Assembly: GCA_017516825.1 (NCBI GenBank)
Contig: JAFXBC010000009.1
Span: 1-64,000, forward strand
Direction of reading: 5' to 3'
Length of the DNA: 64,000 bases
From: Clostridia bacterium
GTDB taxonomy: Bacteria; Bacillota; Clostridia; Oscillospirales; CAG-382
The stretch's first letter is position 1. Each line of letters starts with the position of its first letter. Below, in pieces: positions 1 to 8,811 of this stretch. Both the position numbers and the translations under genes were made by a program. The notes under the pieces are model-generated. The model was not told the DNA's origin. It did no database searches and saw nothing but the letters and a program-made list of their open reading frames with translations.

Positions 1-1179
1 AAGGGATTCGAAGGGGTGGATCTGGTGTGCTTTACCGCCGCGGTGAACGAAGAACACCCGCAGATGGTGCTTGCCAAGGAAAGCGGTGCGAAGATCATCT
101 CCCGGGCGGAGCTTTTGGGCTGTATTGCGGCTTCTTACCCCTACTCCGTTGCGGTGGCGGGCACTCACGGGAAGTCTACCACCTCCGGCATGATCTCCCA
201 CATCTTTATGCACGCTCCCGGTTGCGATCCCACGGTGGTGGTCGGGGCGAAGATCACGGAGATCGATTCCGCTTACCGTATCGGGAAGGACGATCATTTC
301 ATTTTCGAGGCCTGCGAATACAAGGACAGCTTCCTTTCCTTCTACCCCAAGGTGTCCGTGGTTTTGAACATACAGCTGGATCATACGGATTATTTCCATT
401 CTCTGGAGCAAATGCGAAGGTCCTTTGAGCAGTTTCTGGAGAATACGGAGGAGGACGGGCTTTGCGTGCTGAATCTGGATTGCGAGAACTGTCGCGAGGC
501 CATGAAGGCGTGCGGCCGCAAGATGGTTACTTACAGCTCCGATGGAAAGGAAGAAGCGGATTACTGCGCGAAGAACATTGATCTGTCCGACGGGTTCGGG
601 AAGTTTGACGTGTATCATCGGGGGAGCTTCCTGCTCCACGCGGAACTGAAGGTGCCTGGCATCCACAACGTGTCCAACGCTTTGGCGGCGGTGGCTGCTT
701 CCCTGCCTGCGGGGCTTTCTCCCGAGGAGATCGCAAAAGGGCTTGGAGGCTACTGCGGGGTAAACAGACGGTTTGAGTTTTTGAAGGAAGAAAACGGGAC
801 ACGGTATTTTGACGATTACGCGCACCACCCCGACGAGATCAAGGTGACGCTTGCGGCGGCAAAGGCCATTACCAAGGGGCGGGTGATCTGCGTCTTCCAG
901 CCTCACAACTATTCCAGGCTGAGAGATCTTTTTGAGGATTTCAAGAACTGCTTCGGGGATGCGGATCTGCTGGTGCTGACCAAGCTTTACGCGGCCAGAG
1001 AATCCGCGGGAGCAGAGGTCTCCTCGGCCCTTCTGGCAGAGCAAACAGGGGCGGTCTACATCGATTCTCTTGATGAGATACCCGCTTATCTGAGTAGTGT
1101 TTGCCGGGAAGGGGACACCGTTTTGATCATGGGCGCGGGAGATATCGGAAAACTGGCAGAAAAAATGAAAAAAAGATAA
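1..1179 (+). CDS. murC: UDP-N-acetylmuramate--L-alanine ligase, 5' end outside window
   Basis: This is the cytoplasmic ligase that adds L-alanine to UDP-MurNAc using ATP, the first step of the peptidoglycan stem peptide. The reading frame is open from base 1, so the N-terminal (Rossmann) part lies upstream of the window. Visible are the Mur-ligase ATP loop GTHGKSTT (about window residue 54), the central-domain stretch NIQLDHTDYF and the C-terminal-domain motif DDYAHHPDEIK. The usual loop reads GTHGKTTT, so the second Thr is Ser here, a conservative change. The gene ends with TAA and is followed by a separate promoter for rpmB. The identification is firm; only the start is missing. Confidence 0.95.
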   Translation, partial: KGFEGVDLVCFTAAVNEEHPQMVLAKESGAKIISRAELLGCIAASYPYSVAVAGTHGKSTTSGMISHIFMHAPGCDPTVVVGAKITEIDSAYRIGKDDHFIFEACEYKDSFLSFYPKVSVVLNIQLDHTDYFHSLEQMRRSFEQFLENTEEDGLCVLNLDCENCREAMKACGRKMVTYSSDGKEEADYCAKNIDLSDGFGKFDVYHRGSFLLHAELKVPGIHNVSNALAAVAASLPAGLSPEEIAKGLGGYCGVNRRFEFLKEENGTRYFDDYAHHPDEIKVTLAAAKAITKGRVICVFQPHNYSRLRDLFEDFKNCFGDADLLVLTKLYAARESAGAEVSSALLAEQTGAVYIDSLDEIPAYLSSVCREGDTVLIMGAGDIGKLAEKMKKR

Positions 1180-1187
1180 AAAATCTC

Positions 1188-1216
1188 TTGACAAAATCGG
1201 AAAAATGTAGTATATT
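1188..1216 (+). promoter_or_regulatory. Sigma-A promoter for rpmB
   Basis: A perfect -35 TTGACA (1188-1193) and -10 TATATT (1211-1216) are separated by 17 bp. They sit between the murC stop and the L28 RBS, so rpmB has its own promoter. Confidence 0.8.
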
Positions 1217-1259
1217 AAGTTGTTCGTGAATTTTTGATAAAATTTGGAGGTGTATAGAT

Positions 1260-1448
1260 ATGGCAAAGTGCAGTGTTTGCGGAAAGGGCGTTTCCTTCGG
1301 CCACAATGTCTCCCACTCTAACAGAAAGACTGCTAGAACCTGGAAGGCAAACATCAGAAAGGTCAACGCTGTTGTAAACGGTTCCAATAAGAAGATCGCC
1401 GTTTGCTCCCGTTGTCTGAGAAGCGGCAAGGTAACCAGAGCCGTATAA
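1260..1448 (+). CDS. rpmB: 50S ribosomal protein L28
   Basis: This is a 62-residue large-subunit ribosomal protein. It carries two Cys pairs, CSVC near the N-terminus and CSRC near residue 52, so it is the zinc-ribbon (C+) form of L28. The RBS is GGAGG, 7 bases before the ATG. It is a single-gene unit with its own promoter upstream and a strong hairpin terminator downstream. Cys-free L28 paralogues are part of Zur zinc-starvation responses in other Bacillota; none is in this window. Confidence 0.97.
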   Translation: MAKCSVCGKGVSFGHNVSHSNRKTARTWKANIRKVNAVVNGSNKKIAVCSRCLRSGKVTRAV

Positions 1449-1473
1449 TCGGTTCTTCGTTTCATCGCAAAAA

Positions 1474-1507
1474 AGAGCTATGCAGTTTCGCATAGCTCTG
1501 TTTTTTA
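1474..1507. terminator. Bidirectional intrinsic terminator
   Basis: The arms AGAGCTATGC (1474-1483) and GCATAGCTCT (1490-1499) form a 10-bp stem with a 6-nt loop. A T-run follows on the plus strand and an A-run precedes it, so it can end both rpmB (+) and the convergent acetyltransferase (-). Confidence 0.85.
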
Positions 1508-2083
1508 TTTATTTCCGGGGTATTCGCTTTTCAGCATGGCGAAGCGCAAAACGGTGCGGTAATCCCCCTTCACCATAAGGGCGTTTACCTCCCTGCCCTC
1601 CTCCCGAAAACCGTTCCGTAAAGCAAAGCGGACGGAGGCATCGTTGCCCTCCAGGATCTGCAGGATCACCCGGTTGGCCTCCAGCCTTTGGAAGGCGACC
1701 TCAAGCAGAGCGGCCAGGGCCTCGTCCATGTAGCCCTTGCCCCAATAGGAAGGGGACAGGACGTAGCCCAGCTCACAGCATTCGTTGGTGATATCCACGG
1801 AGGTGAAGCCGCAGTTTCCGATGACCTTGCCTGTGTCGTTCAAGACGACGGCCCAATCGGCGTGCTGTCCTTTGCGGTAGCGTTTTTGGATGAATTCCAG
1901 ATAGCCCCTCGTTTCACGAAGGTTCAGATGGGGCGTCCAGCGGAGGTAGCGGGAGACCTCCTCTATGGCCATATATTCGTTGACGTCGTAAAGATCTCCG
2001 TCGGTAAACGGGCGGAGGGTCAGACGCTTGGTTTGCAGAACGGGGAGAGCGGAAAACAGGTTGCGGTAAAGCAGATCGTCCAT
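1505..2083 (-). CDS. GNAT acetyltransferase, RimJ/RimL-like
   Basis: This 192-aa protein belongs to the GNAT fold family that moves an acetyl group from acetyl-CoA to an amine. It starts with the typical RimJ/RimL phrase TKRLTLRPFTDGD. The acetyl-CoA loop region CELGYVLSPSYWGKGYMDEA (about residues 117-136) and the later NDASVRFALRNGFREEGR (about 156-173) are both present. The ATG at 2083 was chosen because AAAGGAG lies 6 bases upstream; the frame runs further upstream but without an RBS. It is monocistronic with its own promoter at 2118-2146. The substrate cannot be told from sequence (ribosomal protein N-terminus or small molecule). Confidence 0.85.
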   Translation of the reverse strand: MDDLLYRNLFSALPVLQTKRLTLRPFTDGDLYDVNEYMAIEEVSRYLRWTPHLNLRETRGYLEFIQKRYRKGQHADWAVVLNDTGKVIGNCGFTSVDITNECCELGYVLSPSYWGKGYMDEALAALLEVAFQRLEANRVILQILEGNDASVRFALRNGFREEGREVNALMVKGDYRTVLRFAMLKSEYPGNK

Positions 2084-2117
2084 GAAAAGCTCCTTTGGGG
2101 ATTTTTTCGGTTGCTTT

Positions 2118-2146
2118 ATTATATCACACTTCGAAAAGTTATGCAA
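2118..2146 (-). promoter_or_regulatory. Sigma-A promoter for the 1505-2083 acetyltransferase
   Basis: On the minus strand there is a -35 TTGCAT (2146-2141), a 17-bp spacer and a -10 TATAAT (2123-2118). It diverges from the promoter of the lipoprotein gene that begins about 70 bp away. Confidence 0.75.
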
Positions 2147-2187
2147 TATCCATAATTTTTTTAATAAGATATTTACACTTTGGAACC

Positions 2188-2216
2188 TTGACAAAAAGGG
2201 AAAATCATAGTATAAT
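2188..2216 (+). promoter_or_regulatory. Full-consensus sigma-A promoter for the large lipoprotein
   Basis: TTGACA (2188-2193), a 17-bp spacer and TATAAT (2211-2216) match the consensus at all 12 positions. Together with the strong AGGAGG RBS and skewed codon use downstream, this suggests high expression. Confidence 0.85.
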
Positions 2217-2264
2217 AGGAACAATCATGGGATGATATTAAAATCCGCCTTTAGGAGGTTCATT

Positions 2265-4997
2265 ATGCGCAACCGTTTTCTCTGTCTTTGTCTGGCACTG
2301 GTGATGGTGCTCCCCTTCGTTCTCGGGTCTTGTACCCAGGTCGTGGAGGTTCCCCCGGTAGCCGCTCCCGTGTACACTCTGTACTGCATCACGGGTGACA
2401 CCACCACGGACGAAGCTATCACTAAGATCGAGTACGAGCTGAACCGTACGCTGTTCTACCGTATCGGTTCCATCGTTAAACTGGAATTCGCTACTGCTGA
2501 CGAGTATCACGATCTCATCGAAAGCAAGAAGCTTGAGATCAGCGATTACGTCAACGGCACCAACGTCAGCGGTACCAACGAGAAGGAAGAAAAGAAGTCT
2601 CTCGTCAATACCGCCAAGCTTTCCGAATCCGCAAAGGCCGCAGGCTACGAGCTGATGACCGGCGAGGCCATCCTCAGCGACCTGGAGGCAGGCATTCCTC
2701 TGGAGCTGGAGTCTCCCCGTCTGGACCTGTTCCTGATCACCGATTATCAGGAATATCTGAAGATGGCTGAAAACGGCGACCTGGCTGCTCTGGACACCGT
2801 TCTGAGCAACGAGGCAAAGGCCATCAAGAGCGTTGTGCACTCCTCCTTCTTCAACGCGGCAAAGGTGAACAATAAGACCTACGGCGTTCCCTGTAACACC
2901 GCTATCGGCGAATATACCTACGTTGTATTTGACAGAAAGATCCTGGAAGAAAGCAACGTGGCTCTGGAAACGCTGAAGGATATGGACGACCTTTCCGATT
3001 ACCTGGCTATCGTTAAGAAGAACAACCCCGATATCATCCCCCTCGCCAACTCCGTTACTCCCTGGCAGTTTTCCTACATGTTCGTGGATGGCTTTGCCGC
3101 TTACGTTAACACTTCCGGCAACGTGCGTTCCACCTACGAGGATGCCGCTATGAATTCTTACTTCTCCATGCTGGCCCGTTATAACTCTCTGGGTTATTTC
3201 GAGAACAAGGATGGCAAGAAGGGCGACGACGAGTCCGTTCCCTTTGCCGTTAAGTTCGTTACCGGCACCAAGGAAGACGTTGAAGCACTTGCAAAGGCCA
3301 ACGATTACGTTTACAACACCTACTGCAACCCCATCGCTACCAGCGAAAACTCCATTGATTGCATCTACGGTGTTTCCATTCTCTGCCCCTCCAGCTGGAT
3401 CACCCAGGTTATGGAGATCTTGACCGAGCTGTACGTTGACGACGGTCTGCAGAATACTCTGCTGTACGGTATCGAGGGCGAGCATTACCGTCTGGAAGGC
3501 TCCCAGGTAGTTCGTAAGAACAAGGACTACATGATGAGCTACAAGCACACCGGTAACTGCTTCATCGCTTACACCGACCTGGATGCAGGCGACTCCGTTG
3601 ACAGATGGCTCCTGATGAGAGACCAGAACATCGACGCTACCGAATCCAAGACCATCGGCTTTAACTTCCTCCCCAAGGAGTTCGTTTTCGGCACCTACAA
3701 GAACGAGGAAGGCGTTGAAGTCGAATGGAAGATCGCAGAGCCCGATTACCAGTCCATTCTGTGGACCATTATCGAGCCCTACTACACCAAGCTGATGGAC
3801 GGCACCGCAATTGAATTTGACTACCTCCAGGAGGAAGAGGATTCCAGAGCGGCCGCTATGCAGAGCATTTACGACGAGCTGTTTGCAACCTACGAGCTCC
3901 GTCTGAACGTTGCGGCTACCGCAAACGTAAACCAGGACGTTACCACCGAGTTCGGTGAACAGTTCAGAGCAGAAGCATTGGCGAAGACCAAGGAGCTTTG
4001 CGCAGAGCAGTTTGAAAGCAGCTCTCGTAAGAGAAAGCTCACCAAGGAGATCCAGAGCCAGTACCCCGATCTTTCCGAAGAAGAGGTCGACGCTAAGGTT
4101 GAACAGCTTCTGGTAACTCCCGACGAGATCTGGGAATACAGAACTCTGATCCGTAAGGAAGCACAGTGGGAGAACGAGATCGAATCCCAGTATCAGGATC
4201 TGCACAAGGCAAAGGTTGCCGAGAAGACCCAGGAGATCCTGAACAGCGAAGAATATTTGGCTTCCGTTGCTGCAATTCCCGAAACCGAGGAGTTCAAGAC
4301 CGAATACGATCACATGGTTCTGATCCAGGTTGACGACACCGTTAGCAACTATCTGGACAACACCCTGTCCGGCAAGATCACCGAGTACTGCGACACCATG
4401 ATCGCAGAGTGCGAGGTAGCTCTGGAAAATGCAATCACTCTGTTTGCAGAAGACTACGCCAAGAATTCCAAGAAGGCATACGAGGACGGCGTAAGAGCGC
4501 AGCTGAAGAAACTCTTCCCCTCCAAGACCGATGAAGAACTGGATGATCTCACCAAGGGTCAGCTGGACTTCATCAAGACCTACGCAAAGGTCAGCTCCGC
4601 AGATAAGAAGTACGACTCCGCATTCGAGGAGCTGTTTGCAGAGTATTACCCCGACGTTACCGACGATCAGGAGAAGGATGCTAAGCTCTCCGAGCTGAAG
4701 AAGATCTACACCGAGGTCTACCTGCCTCTGTACAGTGATTTCTACAACGGCACCGACCTGGCACTGGTTGAGATCGGCTATCTTTCCAGAAGCGTTCTGG
4801 AGACCTTTGGCGACGCTCCCGTAGAAGAGGGCGAAGGCGAAGAAGGCGGCGAGACCGAGGGCGATACCGAAACCGAGACTCCCGAGGAGCCCGGCGAAGA
4901 CGTTACCGAGCCCGGTCAGTATGAGTCCTACTACAAGTTCGTGATCGAAGCAAAGTTCCAGGCTCCTTACTACGCCCAGTTCGGCACCAACGGTTAA
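2265..4997 (+). CDS. Large solute-binding-like lipoprotein with helical C-terminal extension
   Basis: This 910-aa protein is predicted to be anchored outside the membrane. It has a lipoprotein signal peptide with lipobox LGSC near residue 23. The first half resembles a family 1 extracellular solute-binding protein (for example YGVPCNTAIGEYTYVVFDRK). From about residue 530 it becomes rich in charged helices with repeated Glu/Lys/Gln, then a Glu/Gly/Thr low-complexity stretch near residues 850-885. The ATG at 2265 is preceded by AGGAGG at 2253-2258. No permease or ATPase gene is adjacent, so it is an orphan binding protein. Codons are biased to GTT, GCA, CGT and AAG, more than in most neighbours, fitting high expression. 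The ligand is unknown and the helical extension is unusual for the family. Confidence 0.7.
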   Translation: MRNRFLCLCLALVMVLPFVLGSCTQVVEVPPVAAPVYTLYCITGDTTTDEAITKIEYELNRTLFYRIGSIVKLEFATADEYHDLIESKKLEISDYVNGTNVSGTNEKEEKKSLVNTAKLSESAKAAGYELMTGEAILSDLEAGIPLELESPRLDLFLITDYQEYLKMAENGDLAALDTVLSNEAKAIKSVVHSSFFNAAKVNNKTYGVPCNTAIGEYTYVVFDRKILEESNVALETLKDMDDLSDYLAIVKKNNPDIIPLANSVTPWQFSYMFVDGFAAYVNTSGNVRSTYEDAAMNSYFSMLARYNSLGYFENKDGKKGDDESVPFAVKFVTGTKEDVEALAKANDYVYNTYCNPIATSENSIDCIYGVSILCPSSWITQVMEILTELYVDDGLQNTLLYGIEGEHYRLEGSQVVRKNKDYMMSYKHTGNCFIAYTDLDAGDSVDRWLLMRDQNIDATESKTIGFNFLPKEFVFGTYKNEEGVEVEWKIAEPDYQSILWTIIEPYYTKLMDGTAIEFDYLQEEEDSRAAAMQSIYDELFATYELRLNVAATANVNQDVTTEFGEQFRAEALAKTKELCAEQFESSSRKRKLTKEIQSQYPDLSEEEVDAKVEQLLVTPDEIWEYRTLIRKEAQWENEIESQYQDLHKAKVAEKTQEILNSEEYLASVAAIPETEEFKTEYDHMVLIQVDDTVSNYLDNTLSGKITEYCDTMIAECEVALENAITLFAEDYAKNSKKAYEDGVRAQLKKLFPSKTDEELDDLTKGQLDFIKTYAKVSSADKKYDSAFEELFAEYYPDVTDDQEKDAKLSELKKIYTEVYLPLYSDFYNGTDLALVEIGYLSRSVLETFGDAPVEEGEGEEGGETEGDTETETPEEPGEDVTEPGQYESYYKFVIEAKFQAPYYAQFGTNG

Positions 4998-5007
4998 TCA
5001 AACATGC

Positions 5008-5040
5008 GCGGCAGAGGAGGCCACTCCCCTGCCGCTTTTC
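5008..5040 (+). terminator. Intrinsic terminator after the large lipoprotein
   Basis: GCGGCAG (5008-5014) pairs with CTGCCGC (5029-5035) and TTTT follows. It sits 10 bp after the lipoprotein stop. Confidence 0.7.
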
Positions 5041-5068
5041 TATCCTTAACAAAGAGAGGTAAAACGGT

Positions 5069-5581
5069 ATGACCGTCACGACGGTTTACACGAAAGAACG
5101 TTTATTACAGTTCAACAACTACGTGTTGCGCTCCCGGAAATTTTCCAACTGGGTCATGGGGATTGCCACGGTGATCACCATTTTGGGTACGCTTTTGGTA
5201 TACTGTTTCGATGCCCTTGATACTACGGTTATTTTGTGTTTCTTCACCGTCATCGGCTTGAATCTGGTTCAGGTGTTCCTTTCGGTTGTCCTTCCCAGAC
5301 TGACTGTGGGAAAATCAAAGATCTTAGGCACGGAAATCCAATACACCTTTGAGGAAACCGGCTTCCGCTACCGTTCTTTTGGACAATACACGAAGGAAGA
5401 AGGCACCGTACAATACGCCCTTCTGAAGCGTGCGGAAAAGCGAGGCAAGGAGTTATATCTGATGCTGAACAACATTTCCGGCAACTTAGTGGATCTCAGC
5501 ATCCTTTCCGATTACGAAGAGGATGAGCTGAGGAAGCTGCTGGAAAAGAGTCTGGGAACGAAAAAAGTCAAATGGAATTAA
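5069..5581 (+). CDS. YcxB-like small membrane protein
   Basis: This is a 170-aa protein of unknown function. Two adjacent hydrophobic segments (about residues 29-48 and 54-74) are followed by a soluble C-terminal domain with the pattern ILGTEIQYTFEETGFRYRS, typical of the YcxB-like family. The last 90 residues are beta-rich and end in a charged helix (EEDELRKLLEKSLG). The RBS AGAGAGG lies upstream of the ATG. No promoter of its own was seen, so it may depend on read-through from the lipoprotein or a weak site. The family call is by resemblance; the role is not known. Confidence 0.65.
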   Translation: MTVTTVYTKERLLQFNNYVLRSRKFSNWVMGIATVITILGTLLVYCFDALDTTVILCFFTVIGLNLVQVFLSVVLPRLTVGKSKILGTEIQYTFEETGFRYRSFGQYTKEEGTVQYALLKRAEKRGKELYLMLNNISGNLVDLSILSDYEEDELRKLLEKSLGTKKVKWN

Positions 5582-5584
5582 GAA

Positions 5585-5623
5585 AAAGCCTGTTCTCCAA
5601 GCAAGAGAACAGGCTTTGGTTTT
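5585..5623. terminator. Bidirectional terminator
   Basis: A 13-bp perfect stem, AAAGCCTGTTCTC (5585-5597) with GAGAACAGGCTTT (5605-5617), is flanked by A-rich and T-rich runs. It separates the convergent YcxB-like gene (+) and the M18 peptidase operon (-). Confidence 0.85.
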
Positions 5624-5632
5624 ATAGATCCG

Positions 5633-7006
5633 TCAATCCTTGAAGAAGGCGGTGGAGCACTGATACATGGCATAGATATCGGACTTTGCCGCCAGCTCGG
5701 AGGGTGCGTGCATGGAGAGCAAGGGGACACCAACGTCGATGACGTCGATGCCGAATTTGGCGATCTCTGCGGCAACTGTGCCTGCGCCGCCCTGGTCAAC
5801 CTTTCCGTACTCGCCCGTCTGCCAGGCAACGCCGTCGGCATCCAGGATGCGGGTGACGCGGGACATCAGTTCGGCGGGAGCATCGGAGCAACCGCCCTTA
5901 CCCCGGGAGCCTGTATATTTGGAAACGGCAACACCCTTGCCGATGTAGCAGGAGTTTCCTGCCTCGTAGGCGTCTGCGAAGCTGGGGTCGTAGGCGCCGC
6001 CGACGTCCGCGGAGATACAAAGGGAGTTGCGGAAGGCCTCGCGGTCGCAAGCCTCGCCGTCTGCACAAAGGTCGCGCAAGAAGCTTGCATAGGCTTCGCT
6101 ACGAAGGCCGGTAATGCCTTCAGAGCCGATCTCTTCCTTGTCGGCCAGGAAGACGACGCAGGTATGTTCGGGCACCTCCAGCTCTTCCAGCGCACGGAGA
6201 GAGGGGTATGCACAGACCTTATCGTCCATACCGTAGGCGGCCACCATACTGCGGTCCAGGCCAACCTCACGGGATTTCTGGGCGGGAACGGCGGAAAGCT
6301 CTGCGGTCATAAAGTCCCGTTCCTCCATGCCGTATTTCTCGTGGAGGATGGAGAGGATGTTCAGCTTGACTCCTTCCTCCTCATCGAAAGGAAGGGAGCC
6401 GCCGATGAGGTTCAAAGTCTCGCCGCCGATGACGTTGGCGCCTGTCTTGGCTACCTGATCCTTTGCGATGTGGGGCATCAGATCGCTGATATAGAGCACG
6501 GGGTCGTTTTCGTCTTCACCGATGGTAACGTCCACGCGGGTGCCGTCCTTCAGGTACACCACGCCGTGGAGGGACAGGGGCAACGCCGTCCACTGGTATT
6601 TTTTGATTCCGCCGTAGTAATGGGTCTTGAAATAGCCGATGCCGGAGGATTCGTAGAGGGGCATGGGCTTCAGATCCAGGCGGGGAGAATCGATATGGGA
6701 GGCCATGATACGGAAGCCTTCGGAAAGAGGCTTGGAGCCGATCACAGCCAGCATCAGACTCTTTTCCCGATTGATGCGGTAGAGACGCTGACCGGGAGTC
6801 AGAGGTGCGCCGGGAACGTAGGGGGTAAAGCCTGCCTTCTCCGCCATCTCCACGGAGGTACGGACGGCATCACGCTCGGTTTTGGAAGCGTCCATATAAG
6901 CGCGGTAGTCGTTGCAGAAGGCGTCGACCGTGGCCCGATCCTGTCCGATATGAGAAGGCGTGGGCTTGAACAGAAGGTTTTTGGCAAATTCTTTTTCCAT
7001 AATCAT
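5633..7006 (-). CDS. M18 family aminopeptidase
   Basis: This 457-aa cytoplasmic metallopeptidase of the M18 family (aspartyl aminopeptidase group) trims N-terminal residues from peptides. Metal-site and signature segments are visible: ASHIDSPRLDLKP (His-Asp), DKEEIGSEG, CISADVGGAYDPSF and the C-terminal VPLLSMHAPSE. The start at 7006 makes an ATGA overlap with the upstream transglycosylase stop, which argues for translational coupling. A second ATG at 7000 has more normal RBS spacing (AAGGAG 10 bases upstream), so the protein could begin two residues later. It is the last gene of tsaC-coaE-LT-M18. Confidence 0.93.
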   Translation of the reverse strand: MIMEKEFAKNLLFKPTPSHIGQDRATVDAFCNDYRAYMDASKTERDAVRTSVEMAEKAGFTPYVPGAPLTPGQRLYRINREKSLMLAVIGSKPLSEGFRIMASHIDSPRLDLKPMPLYESSGIGYFKTHYYGGIKKYQWTALPLSLHGVVYLKDGTRVDVTIGEDENDPVLYISDLMPHIAKDQVAKTGANVIGGETLNLIGGSLPFDEEEGVKLNILSILHEKYGMEERDFMTAELSAVPAQKSREVGLDRSMVAAYGMDDKVCAYPSLRALEELEVPEHTCVVFLADKEEIGSEGITGLRSEAYASFLRDLCADGEACDREAFRNSLCISADVGGAYDPSFADAYEAGNSCYIGKGVAVSKYTGSRGKGGCSDAPAELMSRVTRILDADGVAWQTGEYGKVDQGGAGTVAAEIAKFGIDVIDVGVPLLSMHAPSELAAKSDIYAMYQCSTAFFKD

Positions 7007-7560
7007 GAATCTCCTTTTTGGGGATATAATTTTTCGTATAGTTTTTGGACGGCAAGCACCCGTTTCACATACCCCCGAGTCTCCGCAAAGGGGATGGTGT
7101 GGAGAGTTCTTCCGTCGTGGCTGTACCGTGGGTCGGCAAGCCATTTCGTAACGTTGCCGATGCCTGCGTTATAGGCGGCAAGGGCGGTGGGAAGCTCCGG
7201 AAACAGGTCGAGCAGCTTTTGCAGATAGGCTGTTCCGCAACGAATGTTGGCGTTGGGATCCAGGATGTTGCAGTTGATGGGTAAGCCGAGCTCTGCCGCC
7301 AGCTCACGGAAGGTGGGCGGGGTCAACTGCATCAAGCCGCAGGCGCCTGCGGAAGAGACAGCCTCCGGTTGAAAGCGGCTCTCGCACCAGATCACCGCCG
7401 CCACCAGGGATACGGGCAGGTGGTTTTCGTGGGCGTAGGCGATGACAAGGTCCTCGAAAGCCATCGGAAAGATCAGTTTGAATATGGGAACGGCCATGGA
7501 ACACAAAAGGGCGAGGATCAGGATCAGGCAGATCAGGACCCGCCGTTTCTTTTTTTGCAA
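7003..7560 (-). CDS. Membrane-anchored soluble lytic transglycosylase (SLT domain)
   Basis: This 185-aa enzyme is predicted to cleave the glycan strand of peptidoglycan by the non-hydrolytic lytic transglycosylase reaction. One N-terminal membrane segment (about residues 7-30) places the catalytic domain outside. The SLT signature is clear: ESRFQPEAVSSAGACGLMQL with the catalytic Glu, then ALAAYNAGIGNVTKWL. The start is TTG, directly after the coaE TGA; AAAGGGGAG sits about 6 bases upstream. Coupling to coaE and the M18 peptidase is by abutting or overlapping ends. An ordinary housekeeping wall enzyme, with a compact domain. Confidence 0.9.
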   Translation of the reverse strand: MQKKKRRVLICLILILALLCSMAVPIFKLIFPMAFEDLVIAYAHENHLPVSLVAAVIWCESRFQPEAVSSAGACGLMQLTPPTFRELAAELGLPINCNILDPNANIRCGTAYLQKLLDLFPELPTALAAYNAGIGNVTKWLADPRYSHDGRTLHTIPFAETRGYVKRVLAVQKLYEKLYPQKGDS

Positions 7561-8151
7561 TCAAAGCTCCCCTTTTTGGATGGCGGAAAATAGGTGGTAA
7601 GCTTTTTGATACAGCGCTTCCCTGCTTTCCGTATTCTCCAGGCAAGCGTGGCAATTGGTACGGAAGAAATCGGCAGAGGGCTGTTGGGCCAATCTGCGGC
7701 GGGCGTCCTCTTCGGAAATGCCGTCTCTGGAGGTAATGCGAAGGATGCAATCCTCCTCCGGGGCGATGACGCCGATCACCAGATCGCAGGAAGTGTCCAG
7801 GCCGCTCTGGAACAGGGTGGGCGCATCCAACAGCACGAAGGATGCGGAGGAATCGGCTATGCGGGAACGGATCTCCTCTCCCATGAAACGGGCGGTGAGA
7901 GCGTTCAGCTTGTTCATGGCTTCCGGGTCGGAAAAGACCTTCTCCCGCAAGGCGGGGCGGTTGAGACGGCCTTCTTTGACGGTTTCCTCCCCAAAGGTTT
8001 CTCCGATGGCCTTCAGACAGGGCGTTATCGAAGACGTGATCTCGGCGTAAATACGGTCGCAATCCAGTACCAGATAGCCCAAGGCTTTGGCGGCCTCCGT
8101 AGCGGTGGTCTTGCCGCTGCCGCTTCTGCCGGTAAGTCCGATCAAAGGCAT
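7561..8151 (-). CDS. coaE: Dephospho-CoA kinase
   Basis: CoaE performs the last step of coenzyme A synthesis, phosphorylating the 3'-OH of dephospho-CoA with ATP in the cytoplasm. The 196-aa length is normal. The P-loop GRSGSGKTT (residues 8-16) and the family phrase GYLVLDCDRIYAEI follow at the N-terminus; the CoA lid region (ITSRDGISEEDARRRLAQQ) is near residue 143. The ORF starts inside the 3' end of tsaC (10-nt overlap), so the two genes are translationally coupled, and the lytic transglycosylase starts right after its TGA. Confidence 0.95.
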   Translation of the reverse strand: MPLIGLTGRSGSGKTTATEAAKALGYLVLDCDRIYAEITSSITPCLKAIGETFGEETVKEGRLNRPALREKVFSDPEAMNKLNALTARFMGEEIRSRIADSSASFVLLDAPTLFQSGLDTSCDLVIGVIAPEEDCILRITSRDGISEEDARRRLAQQPSADFFRTNCHACLENTESREALYQKAYHLFSAIQKGEL

Positions 8152-8780
8152 TTTCCCATCACCTCCAGAAGCTTTTCCTTGGAAATGGCACCCTCGCGGA
8201 GGAGCTTGGGCGTATCGCCTGCCAGGGACAGGATGGTGGATTCTATGGAATAGGCGCAGGCTCCGCCGTCGATGATCAGATCGGCAACCTCAGACATCTC
8301 TCTTGCGGCATCGCCGTCCTTTGCGGAGGTAAAGCCGGAAAGATTGGCGCTGGTGGCAGCTATGGGAAGATCCGCCTCCCGAGCCATGGCCAGAAACAAG
8401 GGGTCTTCCGGGAACCGCAGGCCCACGGTCTCTCCTCCGGAGGTGACTACCGAAGGGACGAGGGGACGTTTCTTGACGATGATGGAAAGAGGGCCGGGAG
8501 TAAAGGCGGCCAGCAAACGGCGGGCGGAATCGTCCAAGTAAGCGCAAGACTCTGCTTGAGAAAGAGCGTGAAGATGAAGAAGAAGGGGCTTTTCCTTGGG
8601 ACGGTTTTTGGCGCGGTACAAAGCCTCCACAGCGGACTCGTCCAGGGCGTTACAGCCGATGCCGTAGACGGTCTCGGTGGGAAACACCACCAGCTTTCCC
8701 TCCCGCAGGAAGGAAGCACCCAGGGAAACGGCGCGGTCAAAGGATGCTTTGTCGGTGACACGGATGATGGTTGCAGGCAT
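8142..8780 (-). CDS. tsaC: L-threonylcarbamoyladenylate synthase (Sua5/YrdC/YwlC family)
   Basis: This enzyme makes threonylcarbamoyl-AMP from Thr, bicarbonate and ATP, the precursor for t6A37 in ANN-decoding tRNAs. At 212 aa it is a YrdC-domain protein with little of the extra Sua5 domain. Signatures are FPTETVYGIGCNA (about residues 34-46), AKNRPKEKPLLLH and SANLSG. The ATG at 8780 has AAAGGAG 7 bases upstream and a promoter at 8812-8840. It heads the tsaC-coaE-LT-M18 operon. The other t6A genes (tsaB, tsaD, tsaE) are not in the window. Confidence 0.95.
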   Translation of the reverse strand: MPATIIRVTDKASFDRAVSLGASFLREGKLVVFPTETVYGIGCNALDESAVEALYRAKNRPKEKPLLLHLHALSQAESCAYLDDSARRLLAAFTPGPLSIIVKKRPLVPSVVTSGGETVGLRFPEDPLFLAMAREADLPIAATSANLSGFTSAKDGDAAREMSEVADLIIDGGACAYSIESTILSLAGDTPKLLREGAISKEKLLEVMGKCL

Positions 8781-8811
8781 GGGCGGACTCCTTTCTTCCT
8801 CTATTTAGATA

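Noticed and set aside
2238..4313. 691-codon open frame opposite the large lipoprotein
   Set aside because: It has no RBS and no recognisable domain, and the sense frame has promoter, RBS and signal peptide.
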